Part shown: positions 8,731 to 18,850 of the stretch, piece after piece
How positions within the stretch are numbered: the first letter of the stretch is position 1
Layout of the letters: each line of letters starts with the position of its first letter
Origin: Heterobasidion occidentale
Lineage: Eukaryota > Basidiomycota > Agaricomycetes > Russulales > Bondarzewiaceae
DNA: 29,978 nt
Reading direction: 5' to 3'
NCBI GenBank assembly: GCA_039111635.1
Contig: JBCAQO010000112.1
Coordinates: 1-29,978, forward strand
Translations under genes and position numbers: made by a program
Notes under the pieces: model-generated
What the model was told of the DNA's origin: nothing
The model's database searches: none
Seen by the model: only the letters and a program-made list of their open reading frames with translations

Positions 8731-11700
8731 ATGAAAGCCTCCGTCTCCCGAGACCAATACCCCTGGGTTGAAGTCACGAGGTCGCAGCAGTCGGCATGGG
8801 TAGTTGTCGCATTTCGCCCCTGCCCTACCATGAGTTCCACATCTTACATCTCCAGAAACGCATTCACCCCGCCAGCGGACGTGACCTTCGACGCTGATCC
8901 ATCTCGTGCCGGACGCCTGAAACCGTACGATTGGGCAGTAGATCCAGCTCCTCATGACTCGCGTTTTCCCTGGAGGCCCTTCATCCCAGTTGATCCTGGA
9001 TCCATCAGGGGTGACTCTTCGGAATGGATTTTTCCAGCCTCCGAAGCAAGTCATGACTTTTATTGCTTCCCTTCTCGGACCATTCGCCCAGGATTGGTCA
9101 AGGCACACAACCAGATCAGAGCTTTTATCATCCGTTGTACCAGTGCGTTGAGAGACATTCTTGACTGGGATGGCAACCGGCCTCTCGAGGTTAGTGTGTT
9201 GCAGGAAGGGATTGTCTATCCCTGGAAAACTGAAGAGGATGCACATATCACCTTTTGGCGATTACGTCGTCCCTTTCTCGACTGCTTTGGATTCATCAGC
9301 TTTCTTGTCTGGAGGATTGAGCAGGGGTTTGGGCCGAAAGTGAGTGCTTTACAGGGTTGAGGTTTCTGCTCATATCTCATGTCTTGCTTTCTAGTGGCGT
9401 GATCGTCCTAAGGCTCAGGCCTCTTTGTCATTTGCTTTCGACCAACTGGATAAGTTCATCTTGGGCGCTCGCATCCGTGGAGTCACCATCGTCACACAGG
9501 GCTATCCAACCTGGGGTCCCGAAATGAAGACGACTTGGGAGCTTCTCAAGCTCGCACGAATCAATATTGCATACTCTTGGAGCGCTCGACAAGCGGGAGA
9601 GGTCAGCGCATTCGGTGACCTCAGGCCCGATCGGTGGCGACTTAACGGGAAACCGTTCACGATTGTGTCCTACAAACCCCCGCCACAGACAACGTACCTG
9701 GCAATGCTGTGGGGTGACGATCGTGGCATCATCGGCTCCAAAAAAGACAGAAGATGGGAGGATTACTACTGTTCAGCCTCTTATCTATCCGCAGACGATT
9801 GCGTCAACGTGCGCGTGTTTTACATGGAGACACAGATCGGGCTGGATCAGGACGATAGTGACGCTGAAGATCGTGAGGGTTGCACAGACCCTCCCTCCAT
9901 TAGGGGGCGCACTTTCCACCTGATCGACTGTGATATCAGCCGTCTTCGCCCAGAGAAAAAGCACGCAGAAATACTCAAGAAGAGAGCAGCGTCTAACAGT
10001 CGCCTTTCTGCGGTTCTCCTATACGACCACGATCGCATTCCTCGTTCTGCCCTGTCTCGACCTGCCCCTCCTCCGCCAGCCCCTCCTCCGCCAGCCCCTC
10101 CTCCGCCAGCCCCTCCTCCGCCAGCCCCTCCTCCGCCAGCCCCTCCTCTGCCAGCCCTCCTCCGCCCCCCTCCCTCCGCCAGCCCCTCCTCCGCCAGCCC
10201 CTCCTCCGCCAGCCCCTCCTCCGCCAGCCCCTCCTTCGCCAGCCCCTCCTCTGCCAGCCCCTCCAGCCCCTTCTCCGCCTGCCTCTCCTCTACCCGCCCC
10301 TCCTCTGCCTGCCCTTCGCAACATCAGCTGTCAAATGTGTCGCCTGGTAGCAATACGTCGTACAGGGGTGGTACGTTGTCCAGCGGCAACACGTCACAGG
10401 AGGTGCAGATGCACATTGACACCCCTGGTGCAGTGTCATCATCATTCCAGCCGCACTCTGAAGATCACGTTCAAGGCGTTGGACGGTCCGAGTCATCGGA
10501 GCATCTCAGGTATGCGTTTTCTTCAATCTCAGAGCGCAAAAACATTACTGACGAATATTTTTGGTGCGCAGCACAACAACAATGCTAGTTGACTCGCAGA
10601 GCCAGTATATGGCAATGGATATCGATTTGGAGGACCGGGGCACGGGTTTGTCTTCGTCGTCAGGCCCTCCATGCATTGTGTTGTCTGACTGCGACGCGAT
10701 GCGGGAAGGCTCGTATGAGCAGGATGTGGCGATGAATGTCAACTCGGAGGTGGAGGACCGGGTTGAACGCAATTCTTCATCCAGTCATGCTCTTGTCGGC
10801 TCGAATGACGATCCAAGCGAAGACGATGTGAGATTCTCGCGTTCTCCGAGCCCTGTCATCGTTCATGAGGGACATTTGGAGGTACACGCGGTCACATCCA
10901 CTGATGTTGTCGACAGGGAGAATTATCCTCCCGCCTTTATTGCTGCGCTTTTCCCGAAAGTCTACCCCGCACCTCCCGGCAGTGAATTCTTAAGAGGGCA
11001 CTGGATAGCACCAGAAACCTTTCAATCTGAAGAAATGCTCATTGTCTCTCCCGGGACGCTTGCGTACTTAGACAGCATCAAGGAAACGACTTCGGGAGGT
11101 TGGGCTCCCTATGCGCCGTTTGACGTTAGACCTCTGGCTATCGACACTGGCTTCTTGCGGGTATCTCACGTCAAGCTTCATCCGCTCACTGAGATCTGGT
11201 TGCTAGCCATTTTGGAATGGAAGGCCTTTGAAGTCGAGGCGTTGCTGGAGGTGATGTTGCAGCATGGGATGTCGTTCCGTCTCAGTTGGAATAGCATGTG
11301 GGGTCAGCAGAAGATCGCGGCCAATGCTGAACGCCGTACGAATGAACCTCGTCCCAACTGGGTGGACGGAGACAACTTCCTCATAGGCGAGCGACAAGAC
11401 TCTCTCTCCTCCTTTGGCCAGCTATATCAGGAGCGGGTTCGATGGCTCCTGCGACAACCCTACGCAAGACGTCTTGTGGCGTATGGTGGCCTGGCTTGGC
11501 GCCTTGTCATCCATTTTGGGTCCAAGGACATAGTTCGGAGCTACCTGGAGGGGCCAAGTGAGGCATACACTGTCTGGGGTGAACGATACACAGCTGGATC
11601 AGATCGCGAATCGGAGTGCCCAGAAGATGAAGAGAGCGATCTGGCTCTCAAATTACTCCTGGGGTTCACGGCGCTACCAGGGAATGTGTCTCTGTGGCCC

Positions 11701-11991
11701 AGCATGGCCCTCTGGCGTGCCAGCTACCTCTGGAATGGTTCGTGGTCGTCATCTGCCGAGACATGGTTTCAAGACATGTTGACGCGTCTCCATGACGGCG
11801 AATTGACGCCTCGAACTTCTGTGCTGTGGTACTACACATTGCGGGGCCGGGATAAGCGTGAACGTGGGGCGAATAAAAAACGTCTGGGAGCTGACAAACA
11901 GCTGGCGACCGTCCGGACGTACAATCAAGACGTCGTCCTGGCTTCCGCGTTGCATACCCCAGGAATACTAAATGTAGCACATAAGTTGTAA
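8731..11991 (+). CDS. large hypothetical protein with proline/serine repeat region
   Basis: Exons 8731-9339, 9395-10509 and 10572-11991 join in frame to 1047 residues. The introns are 9340-9394 (GTGAGT/CTAG) and 10510-10571 (GTATGC/GCAG). The N-terminal ~370 residues are globular-looking and aromatic-rich (FWRLRRPFLDC, ARINIAYSW, TIVSYKPPP). Then come about 85 residues of APPPP and SASPS repeats, a Ser-rich linker, and a C-terminal globular part with FLRGHWIAPETF and SFRLSWNSMWGQQK. I recognise the general type from Agaricomycetes but know no domain or function. The start ATG follows CACA. The stop TAA overlaps a perfect GTAAGT donor at 11988; splicing to the acceptor at 12213 would append a tail beginning SLSEITKLQRAIHSSPGTPW. 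The gene sits inside the inverted-repeat structure. Confidence 0.75.
10059..10316. repeat. 15-bp proline-codon minisatellite inside the 8731 gene
   Basis: Units of CCAGCCCCTCCTCCG repeat through exon 2. The first block is read as APPPP. After an irregular stretch near 10155-10180 the same DNA unit is read one frame over as SASPS. No frame has a stop, so the gene stays open. Confidence 0.85.
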
Positions 11992-12383
11992 GTAGAATTC
12001 TTGATCCTGTCAGGCTGGCGACGTCATTTTGAGATCGTGCTGCCGAGGATTCCGAGCATGTTTCTTTTCTTGTTGAACCTTGAACTGGACTACATATCCA
12101 AACTTCTCCTTGTTATCGATGTATTCTCGATTGCTGGCTCTTTCTCACAAATGATTTTGTCTCATCGCCAAAGGGCCTTGTCATTATATACACGTCGTAA
12201 TCATGTCTGCTTTCAGGAGTCTCAGTGAAATTACGAAGCTACAAAGAGCGATTCACAGCTCTCCGGGCACCCCTTGGGACCTGTCGGTGGGGAACGGGGG
12301 GAAGTGTGACACGGGAACGACCGAAATGTGAAAAGCGCTCCTGCCCGCGATATTGATCACCGCCCTCACCAGCGCATCTCGAC

Positions 12384-13468
12384 ATGTTTCTCCACCCACC
12401 TTCCTGGAACAGTAGGCCTTCCTCCTATCTAGATGTCGAAGAGCCTGCCGTTTGCAAGGTATGTGGACCCACCTCAAGGAATTGGCACCCTTCAGACTTT
12501 TTTTTCGCAGCGTCCTGATCAACTGGTCGTCTCTTTCTTATTATCCTTCGACGTTCGAAAGCCTTATCCAGACTATGAAAAATCTGCGCGGCTGGACTGC
12601 ATGTCAACTATGACCGAGCTGTACACAGATGTGTACTATAGGCATCTTTTCAACGACATGTCTCGAGCTTTCACTATGGTCAGTCAGGGTTGGATTGGCG
12701 AGGCTTGGAGGGCTTGGCACCCAGAGTTTTCCTTCGGGAGTTATTATGCTCCCAGGGATAGGAGTGGAGATTTATCACCCACTAGCAATTATTCGGAGGA
12801 ATCGGAGGTAGGTGATGGCCTTTTGCTCGAAGGCTCTGAGTTTACATTGTTCCCCAACTCCGTAGAACTTGTCTCGACATCATTCGCGCTCGAGTAGCCC
12901 TGGGTCCGTTCTGCATCTGCCGATCCCCCAGGTTCTAGCGACACCAGCTGTAATCACAGACAGGGCTTCTTCACCCTTCTTTGGCAAGAGCGTAGTGGAC
13001 TCCAATGTTGTCAGCTATAGTGCTGAGCCGTCTGGTGCGCCGACAACTAATGGGAGTGTCTTCTCAGCGTCATCATCGCCGGCACTCAATGGCAAAAGCG
13101 TAGTGGACTTGAATGTTGTCAGCTATAGTGTTGAGGCGTCTGGTTCGCTGACGACTGATGGGAGTCTTATCTCAGTGTCATCATCACCGGCACTCAGCAC
13201 AGTTTCAGCTACTCACCCCATTGCTGCTGAGCACTCTTTGATGGTCTCGCCCTTGCTTTCCCTGGCAGGTGCTAGTGCTATCCGTTCTCCATTGCCATCG
13301 CACAAAGCGCTGGGTCTTGATTCCTTACCGGTAGCTAACCTTTTTTTGATTTGTCGTAGCCTGGGGAGCTTGCCTCATTCTCTCTTAGCCTCGGTCTTTT
13401 ACATTTACAGCTGGGTTTTGGATGATATTGGTGTGTTTGATGATGATGGATGGGGACTACACTTCTGA
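12384..13468 (+). CDS. hypothetical protein, three exons
   Basis: Exons 12384-12458, 12511-12807 and 12866-13468 give 324 residues. Introns: 12459-12510 (GTATGT, long T-tract, CGCAG; 52 nt) and 12808-12865 (GTAGGT/CGTAG; 58 nt); both are phase 0. Reading straight through the first intron also stays open, so the exact N-terminus is uncertain. The N-terminal half has LVVSFLLSFDVRKPYPDY and WIGEAWRAWHPEF. The C-terminal half is Ser-rich and carries two 36-residue tandem repeats (GKSVVDxNVVSYSxE...). No known domain is recognised. It may belong functionally with the preceding 8731 gene, since both lie between the inverted repeat arms, but they do not splice together in frame. Confidence 0.6.
12983..13198. 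repeat. 108-bp tandem duplication in coding sequence
   Basis: GGCAAGAGCGTAGTGGACT at 12983 recurs as GGCAAAAGCGTAGTGGACT at 13091. Similarity continues through the whole 108 bp (36 codons), ending with matching CATCATC-CCGGCACTCA. It preserves frame and gives two 36-residue protein repeats. Confidence 0.85.
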
Positions 13469-13683
13469 TTGTTTAGAAATCTTCTTACGCGCATGCTGGC
13501 TCGTTCAGCGTATTATACGTTTACTTTGAATGAATTCAGATACTCAAAAGGATATCAGATTGCTTGATCGAAATTCAACACCCGATTGGCCGACGAGCTG
13601 ATCGGAGTTTGTCGGAATCCGAATCACGAGCGTCGATGTTGAACATCTGACAATGTGACCATCCTCCATCAATGTGATGCAGC
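13469..13683. other. intergenic segment before right array
   Basis: 3' flank of the 12384 gene. I see no gene or structured repeat here. Confidence 0.5.
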
Positions 13684-14120
13684 TTTCTGAGAGCGACTTT
13701 CCTCCAGAATTGCGCTGTTTCCAGGCCACCTCCATCATGTGATGCAGCTTTCTGAGAGCGACTTTCCTCCAGAATTGCGCTGTTTCCAGGCCACCTCCAT
13801 CTATTGTCCTGTCGAGCTTTCTGAGAGCGACTTTCCTCCAGAATTGCGCTGTTTCCAGGCCACCTCCATCTATTGTCCTGTCGAGCTTTCTGAGAGCGAC
13901 TTTCCTCCAGAATTGCGCTGTTTCCAGGCCACCTCCATCTATTGTCCTGTCGAGCTTTCTGAGAGCGACTTTCCTCCAGAATTGCGCTGTTTCCAGGCCA
14001 CCTCCATCTATTGTCCTGTCGAGCTTTCTGAGAGCGACTTTCCTCCAGAATTGCGCTGTTTCCAGGCCACCTCCATCTATTGTCCTGTCGAGCTTTCTGA
14101 GAGCGACTTTCCTCCAGAAA
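13684..14120. repeat. right array: seven near-identical tandem copies of the palindrome unit
   Basis: Copies of TTTCTGAGAGCGACTTTCC followed by TCCAGAA start at 13684, 13749, 13818, 13887, 13956, 14025 and 14094. The last five intervals are exactly 69 bp. The spacer (GCTGTTTCCAGGCCACCTCC...TGTCCTGTCGAGC) is the reverse complement of one spacer in the left array near 7780-7815, so one unit type was amplified. The 69-bp period is a multiple of three and free of stops in several frames, which yields a spurious 221-residue open frame on the minus strand. Confidence 0.92.
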
Positions 14121-14207
14121 TGTGTTGCTTGTAGTCCCTCATTCTTTGCGTGCCACCCTACCATCAAGCGGCTGTAGTCAGATGGCGTCGCGTGGCTGTT
14201 GGGACAC

Positions 14208-14545
14208 ATCTGAGAGCGATCATCCTCTTAGAAAGGCATTGTCCTCATCTACCCTCCCGACGAGCAGCCTTCCGAGAGCGACTTTCCTCCAGAAATGCCG
14301 TGCCTGTAGGCCGTCGTTCTTTGCGCTCACCCATTTCCATATATCTCTTGTCGAGCACCTTCCTCCAGAAATGCGTTACTCAAAATGCTGTCATTCTTTC
14401 TGATTCACCCACCGGCCGGAGTCAGACGGCGGCGCGCGTTTCGCGGATGTTGAGACACATATCTGAGAGCGACCTTCCTCCAGAAATGTGTTGTCCTGTC
14501 TATCATCCCGACGAGCAGCTTTTTGAGAGTGCCTTCCTCCAGAAC
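14208..14545. repeat. diverged copies of the palindrome, right array continuation
   Basis: Degenerate units lie at about 14208, 14270, 14360 (half unit CTTCCTCCAGAAATGCG only), 14460 and 14519, with spacers resembling those of the left array (CATCAAGCGGCTGTAGTCAGATGG matches CATCTGACTAC..CGCTTGATGG inverted). The last unit abuts the RNR2 relic, as the first unit of the left array does in mirror image. Confidence 0.8.
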
Positions 14546-14609
14546 TGCATTGTTCTTTAGCCGTGATTTTTTGTGACTCCACTGGGCAGCGCGTTGCTTC
14601 TACGCGTTC

Positions 14610-15230
14610 CATATTATGACGGAAGTTTTCCACGACGAGAACTGGACCTACGAAACGCGATGTTGTTGAGACCATCCCTTGCGTGAAGAGGAAGGCGGAC
14701 TGGGCACTGCGCTGGGTCTCCGATCGTCGCTCCACATTTACCGAGCGATGAGTCTTCTTTGCCACAGCAGAGGATATCTTCTCCTCCGGTTCTTTCACCT
14801 CAATTTTCTGGTCGAAGAAGCCTGGCCTTGTGCTTATACCTGGACTCTCCTTCTCCTACGAACTCACCAGTCGCCACGAGGGATTCCACACTGACTCCGC
14901 ATGCTTGTTGTTCAGCCATCTCAAGAGGCATCCACATCCTAACAGTCGTCCACATCGTCGTCGAATGCGTTGTTATCGAGGAGGAGCTCTTGACAGGTGA
15001 GTACATGTTGATCACTACTGTAGCATTTGATGCTAATTGGATGTGGTAGATGCCCTTCCTACGGGGCTGATCGGTATGAATGCCGAGCTGACGTGACAGT
15101 ACATCGAGTTTGTTGCGGACCGCCTCGCTCATTGCCCTCGGTGGCGAAAAGCATTACAATGCGACAAATCCCATCGACTTTCATGATCGCTTTGCAGAGC
15201 CATCTGTTTGAGAAGCCGGCGTCGCTGTGA
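14610..15230 (+). pseudogene. ribonucleotide reductase small subunit (RNR2) pseudogene, copy B
   Basis: Reads [34 protein letters not shown], a TGA, then [36 protein letters not shown], then in another frame VIEEELLT, an intron (14997-15049, GTGAGT...GTAG, 53 nt), DALPTGLIGMNAELT, a TGA where RNR2 has Cys (LxCQYIEF), QYIEFVADRL, a frameshift, and GGEKHYNATNPIDF. It is the C-terminal half of class I ribonucleotide reductase R2. The retained intron shows it arose by DNA duplication, not through a spliced mRNA. At least two stops and several frameshifts make it inactive. Confidence 0.88.
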
Positions 15231-15480
15231 CCTCCGCTTCTGCGTCGTCAAAGAAGGTTTGCATTGCGAGTGGGTTTGAACAACTCATAAATTTGCGATG
15301 TCACTTACACGTCTTTCTAGCATTAATGGCAATGTTGTTCTCCGCATCGGACTGTCACATTTGGTCCACTGCTCGTCACCTCATGGTCGCCTGGGGCTAG
15401 ACCGTGACATTGTTTCTTCTGGATCTTTTACCTGGATACATACATATGGATATCGTCGCGCGTTTTGCGACTGCCGAGAC
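15231..15480. other. intergenic segment
   Basis: Between the RNR2 relic and further palindrome copies. Nothing supportable is seen. Confidence 0.4.
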
Positions 15481-15750
15481 GTCTCTGAGAGTGGCCTCCT
15501 TCCTCCAGAAATACGGTGTCCCTATCTATCTCGTGCACCTCTCTGAGAGCGACTTTTTTCCAGAAATGCGTTGTCCCCAGGCCGTCGTGCTTTGCGTCTC
15601 ATCTTTCCACCGAGCAGCCGTGATCAGACGTTGTCGCGCGTTTCGCGGCTGTCGCGCCACATTCAAACCATTTTCCACAACGTTGCTCTTCTCACATAAC
15701 CATCCATCCTCCCGCCGAACAGCTTTCTGAGAGTGATCTTCCTCTAGAAA
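15481..15750. repeat. three outlying diverged copies of the palindrome
   Basis: Units at about 15481 (CTCTGAGAGTGG..TTCCTCCAGAAAT), 15541 (CTCTGAGAGCGA..TTCCAGAAAT) and 15724 (TTTCTGAGAGTGATCTTCC then TCTAGAAAT), in the same orientation as the right array. Between them lies CGCGCGTTTCGCGGCTGTCG, resembling the CGTGTTTCGCGGCTGTC seen before the 8446 copy. Confidence 0.75.
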
Positions 15751-16743
15751 TGCTGTGTCTTCAGGCTAAACGCGCACCCATGTACAGCCGGCGGGTTGCA
15801 GCCACCGACCCACACACATCGTGCGCGCGGCCTCGAGAATTTGCTGATATACTTCCACGCAGGCGCCGAGGACCGACCCGCCTGTCAAAATCCACGGGAC
15901 GCCCTCACGCTGCGACGCCTGGCCCAGGATCGGAGGAAAGAGAGACGCTGCAATGATGCCTTCGCGGAACCGCCTGACTTCTTCCTGGCCCAGCGATCAA
16001 TGACCCAGATGAGGCCAGCACGGACGATGGACGGTGAACCGATACACACCACAGTAAGCCCACCTGGCCGTCCTCGTCACCCGCCTTCTCGATAGTCGCG
16101 CGCGACCACTTCCCCCTTCGCTTTCGGGCTGTCCGATTGGGAGGGGTTTCGTGCCCTTGTACATGGCCTTCTGCTGAGCGGAGGTGCTCGCGTTGGAGTG
16201 GAGGTCAGTGACATGGAGGGGACGGGGAGGAGGGATGGCAACGACGGGGCGGACGTTTCGACCCATGGGAACGATCTGGGGGAATGAGATGAGTCTGACC
16301 AAAGACGACGGCGAGCCAGAGGAGTCAGCTGAGACTCGCCACTATCTAGATTGAAACGTTGAGGGTGGATCGTCGAGTGATGAGTGGGGTCTACACAGGC
16401 GAGTGGTTATGCGATGGATGGCTGTGGTTTGGGGACTTGCGCTGCAGCCTTGCGAGTTGGCGAGGTGTAACCAAATGCAGATTCGTCGCTGGAGTGGAGG
16501 GAGTATGAGGAGGAGCAGTTGCAGTGGCCCTGAGGATGCCTTGCAGGCGCGCCTCGAGCGGGACGGACGTGATGAGCTTCGGGCTGAGCGTGGTCACCGA
16601 CGTGTCGACGCGCGCTTAGATGGAAGCCCCCCATCTTGAGGAGTGTGTGCCCGACCAGACTGACACAAGCGCATGCATTCTGCTCGACGCCGCTTGTTCA
16701 GAGCTGAGAGGCCGTGAGCACCACTGACAGTAGAGATTGGTAG
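15751..16743. other. GC-rich stretch with possible minus-strand coding fragments
   Basis: Minus strand about 15990-15800 reads EEVRRFREGIIAASLF, then PPILGQASQREGVPWILTGG, which looks like real protein but matches nothing I can name. Minus 16266-16080 reads MGRNVRPVVAIPPPRPLHV and more. A frame boundary and stop separate the two, so a spliced or decayed gene is possible. Open frames at 16390-16640 on both strands mirror each other and give no basis for a choice. The 5' part of the 16744 gene may also lie here. Confidence 0.3.
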
Positions 16744-17377
16744 ATCCCGAGAAGGTGCGACATAAGCGAGACCCAAACGCTGAACGAGCGCCCAATCCTC
16801 AACTTGCGTGAAGACCAACCCCTCGTCTGTGTAACCTGGATCCCATGACGACAATCTCAGTGAATCGACGATCGCTCGTGGTGAGAGGATTCCTCTTCAC
16901 TGCTGTGGTAGTTGACTGACGCAAATGGGAGGTTTTGGAGAAGCTTCTGGATAGGCACACGAGCGGTTTTGTCAGATGGCACGACTTCGTCAACGTGAGT
17001 GCCGTTTGCCCGGGTGCGCGCGTCATGGCCTAACGAGAGCGTAGGCAATGACGCGTCTCGGTATCGTGATTGATGAACGGGAGGGCTTGCGAGTCGTCTT
17101 GGCGTCCCAGAGATGGGGAAACGTCACTCTCCACCGCGTGAGTACGGCCTTGAGAGAGAGTGATCTCACTCTGATCGTGGATGGCGGGACGTCAAAGCCG
17201 CATGGGCCGAAACTGGAACATCACGACCTGAAGCAGTGAGTATTCGCCACCATTTTTCACCTTGATATCACGCTGAAAATATTGCATAGCATTGGGAGTA
17301 CGCTACGTGAAGTCTACGCCTGGGACTTGTCCATGTTCGCGAGCGAGCGACCACAGATACATGGCAACCTGGTGTGA
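16744..17377 (+). CDS. 3' part of a hypothetical gene (5' end unresolved)
   Basis: Five exons join in frame: 16744-16807, 16861-16880, 16932-16994, 17045-17235 and 17290-17377, with introns of 50-54 nt (donors GTGAAG, GTGAGA, GTGAGT, GTGAGT). The stop is at 17375. The deduced C-terminus contains LNRRSLVVLEKLLDRHTSG, FVRWHDFVNAMTRLG and, after TSKPHGPKLEHHDLKHIG, LREVYAWDLSMF. I recognise this ending (RW-DF--AM--LG ... KPH--LE-H-L--G--L---Y-W) from many Agaricomycete hypothetical proteins, but no function is known to me. The upstream exons were not found. It could be a 5'-truncated remnant. Confidence 0.55.
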
Positions 17378-17539
17378 ATGACGGGCTCTTTGTTACCTCG
17401 ATCGATGTTAAGTTGCACGATGATTTCTTGTTCTCGCTTGGCCCCTGCGCGGCTGCCATATCATTACTGGGATGCCGTTCACACATGCCAGTCACTGGGG
17501 AAACTAACAATTCATTGCGTGCAAGTGGTCCACTGCTAA

Positions 17540-18780
17540 GTATGTATGTACAGGAGGCTATCGATCAGCGACAACGAGGAGGCGTACACGGTGGCGGCGC
17601 GAAAACGGCGGCAGTGTCGACGGATACGAGAGCGGCGGGAGAGGGCCGATGACGAGAGAAGTGGGCGGCAGCGCCGAGGGAGTCGACAGCGAGACCCGCC
17701 AGCGTCGAGGGAGCCGCCAACGAGGAGGCAGGAGTTGCTGTGGAGGGAGCGGCGCCGTCGACGGGAGAGTCGTGCACGTCGAGGGAGGCGGACGTCATCG
17801 TCGAGGGAGGCGGGCGTTGTCGTGGAGGAGGAGAGATGAGTCGCCGTCGATGGAGCGGCGTCGTCCAGGCGGCGTAGTCCAGACGGCATCGTCCAGGCGC
17901 CGTGGTCCAGGCCGTGGTCCAGGCGGGGACATGGTCGGAGCGTGCAGGCGGCGGGGTCGAGGGAGCGGGCAGGGTCCAGTGAGGCGGCCGCGTCGTAGAG
18001 GGTGCCGGGCGTCCAGGCGGCGTCGTCGACGAGGAGCCGACAGGGTCTAGTGAGGCGGCCGCGTCGTCGAGGGCGGACGACGAGGCGTCGAGGGAGCCGT
18101 CGGTGAGGCGCGGCCGAGTCGGCGTCGTCCAGGCGGGGGCGTGCAGGCGGCGGGGTGGAGGGAGCGGGCAGCGTTCAGCGAGGCGGCCGCATCGTCGAGA
18201 GCCGGATGACGAGGCGTCGAGGGAGCCGTCGGTGAGGCGCGGCCGAGTCGGCGTCGTCCAGGCGGGGGCGTGCAGGCGGCGGGGTGGAGGGAGCGGGCAG
18301 CGTTCAGCGAGGCGGCCGCGTCTTCGAGGGAGCCGCCAGGCGGCGGCGTCCAGGCGGCGTCGTCCAGGCCGTCGTCCAGGTGGGGGCGTGGTCGGGGCGT
18401 GCAGGCGGCGGGGTCGAGGGAGCGGGCAGGGTCCAGCGAGGCGGCCGCATCGTCGAGAGCCGGATGACGAGGCGTCGAGGGAGCCGTCGGTGAGGCGCGG
18501 CCGAGTCGGTGTCGTCCAGGCCGTCGTCCAGGCGGGGGCATGCAGGCGGCGGGGTCGAGGGAGCCAGGTGCGTGGTCGAGGGAGATGAGGGCGACGTGAG
18601 AGACGAGGGCGGCATCGTAGCCGTCATCCTCGTTTGGGACGGGGTGGAAGAGGAGGCCGCGGTGGGGGAGGCGTCCAGGAGGTGCCGTCGTCGTCAAGGG
18701 AGAGGTGACGTCGAGACGACGAGGCGAGGGCGCTTGCGAGGCCGGGCCGACGTTAAGAAGAAGGCGTCGGGGAGGGCTGT
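17540..18780. repeat. GC-rich minisatellite, about 129-bp units
   Basis: Purine-strand repeats of GGCGTCGTCCAGGCG, GCAGGCGGCGGGG, GAGGCGGCCGCGTCGTCGAG and similar blocks. GGTGAGGCGC recurs at 18102, 18231 and 18489 (intervals of 129 and 258), giving a 129-bp unit with sub-repeats. Several frames on both strands are open, including a 216-residue minus-strand frame with 43-residue repeats, because the unit is a multiple of three and very GC-rich. I see no codon or domain evidence for a gene. Confidence 0.85.
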
Positions 18781-18850
18781 GACGCGTCAGCGTAGCGTAC
18801 TTGTTATGAGCAGTTATAATAATTAGCGGCTGTTATTGCATAGATCGTAT

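Noticed and set aside
9930..10592. 220-residue open frame over the proline repeats
   Set aside because: Alternative frame kept open by the 15-bp repeat. The other frame splices cleanly into both neighbouring exons of the 8731 gene.
12433..12510. Start of the 12384 gene at ATG 12433 reading through ...RYVDPPQGIGTLQTFF
   Set aside because: That stretch carries a GTATGT donor, a T-tract and a CGCAG acceptor 52 nt apart, and splicing it joins a better upstream exon in frame. Kept as an alternative only.
13544..14209. 221-residue minus-strand protein with 23-residue repeats
   Set aside because: Product of a 69-bp stop-free tandem repeat. The same repeat unit is in other frames elsewhere, and the plus strand is open over the same array.
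18047..18697. 216-residue proline/alanine-rich minus-strand protein
   Set aside because: Lies wholly in the GC-rich 129-bp minisatellite, with complementary open frames on the plus strand and no start, intron or homology support.
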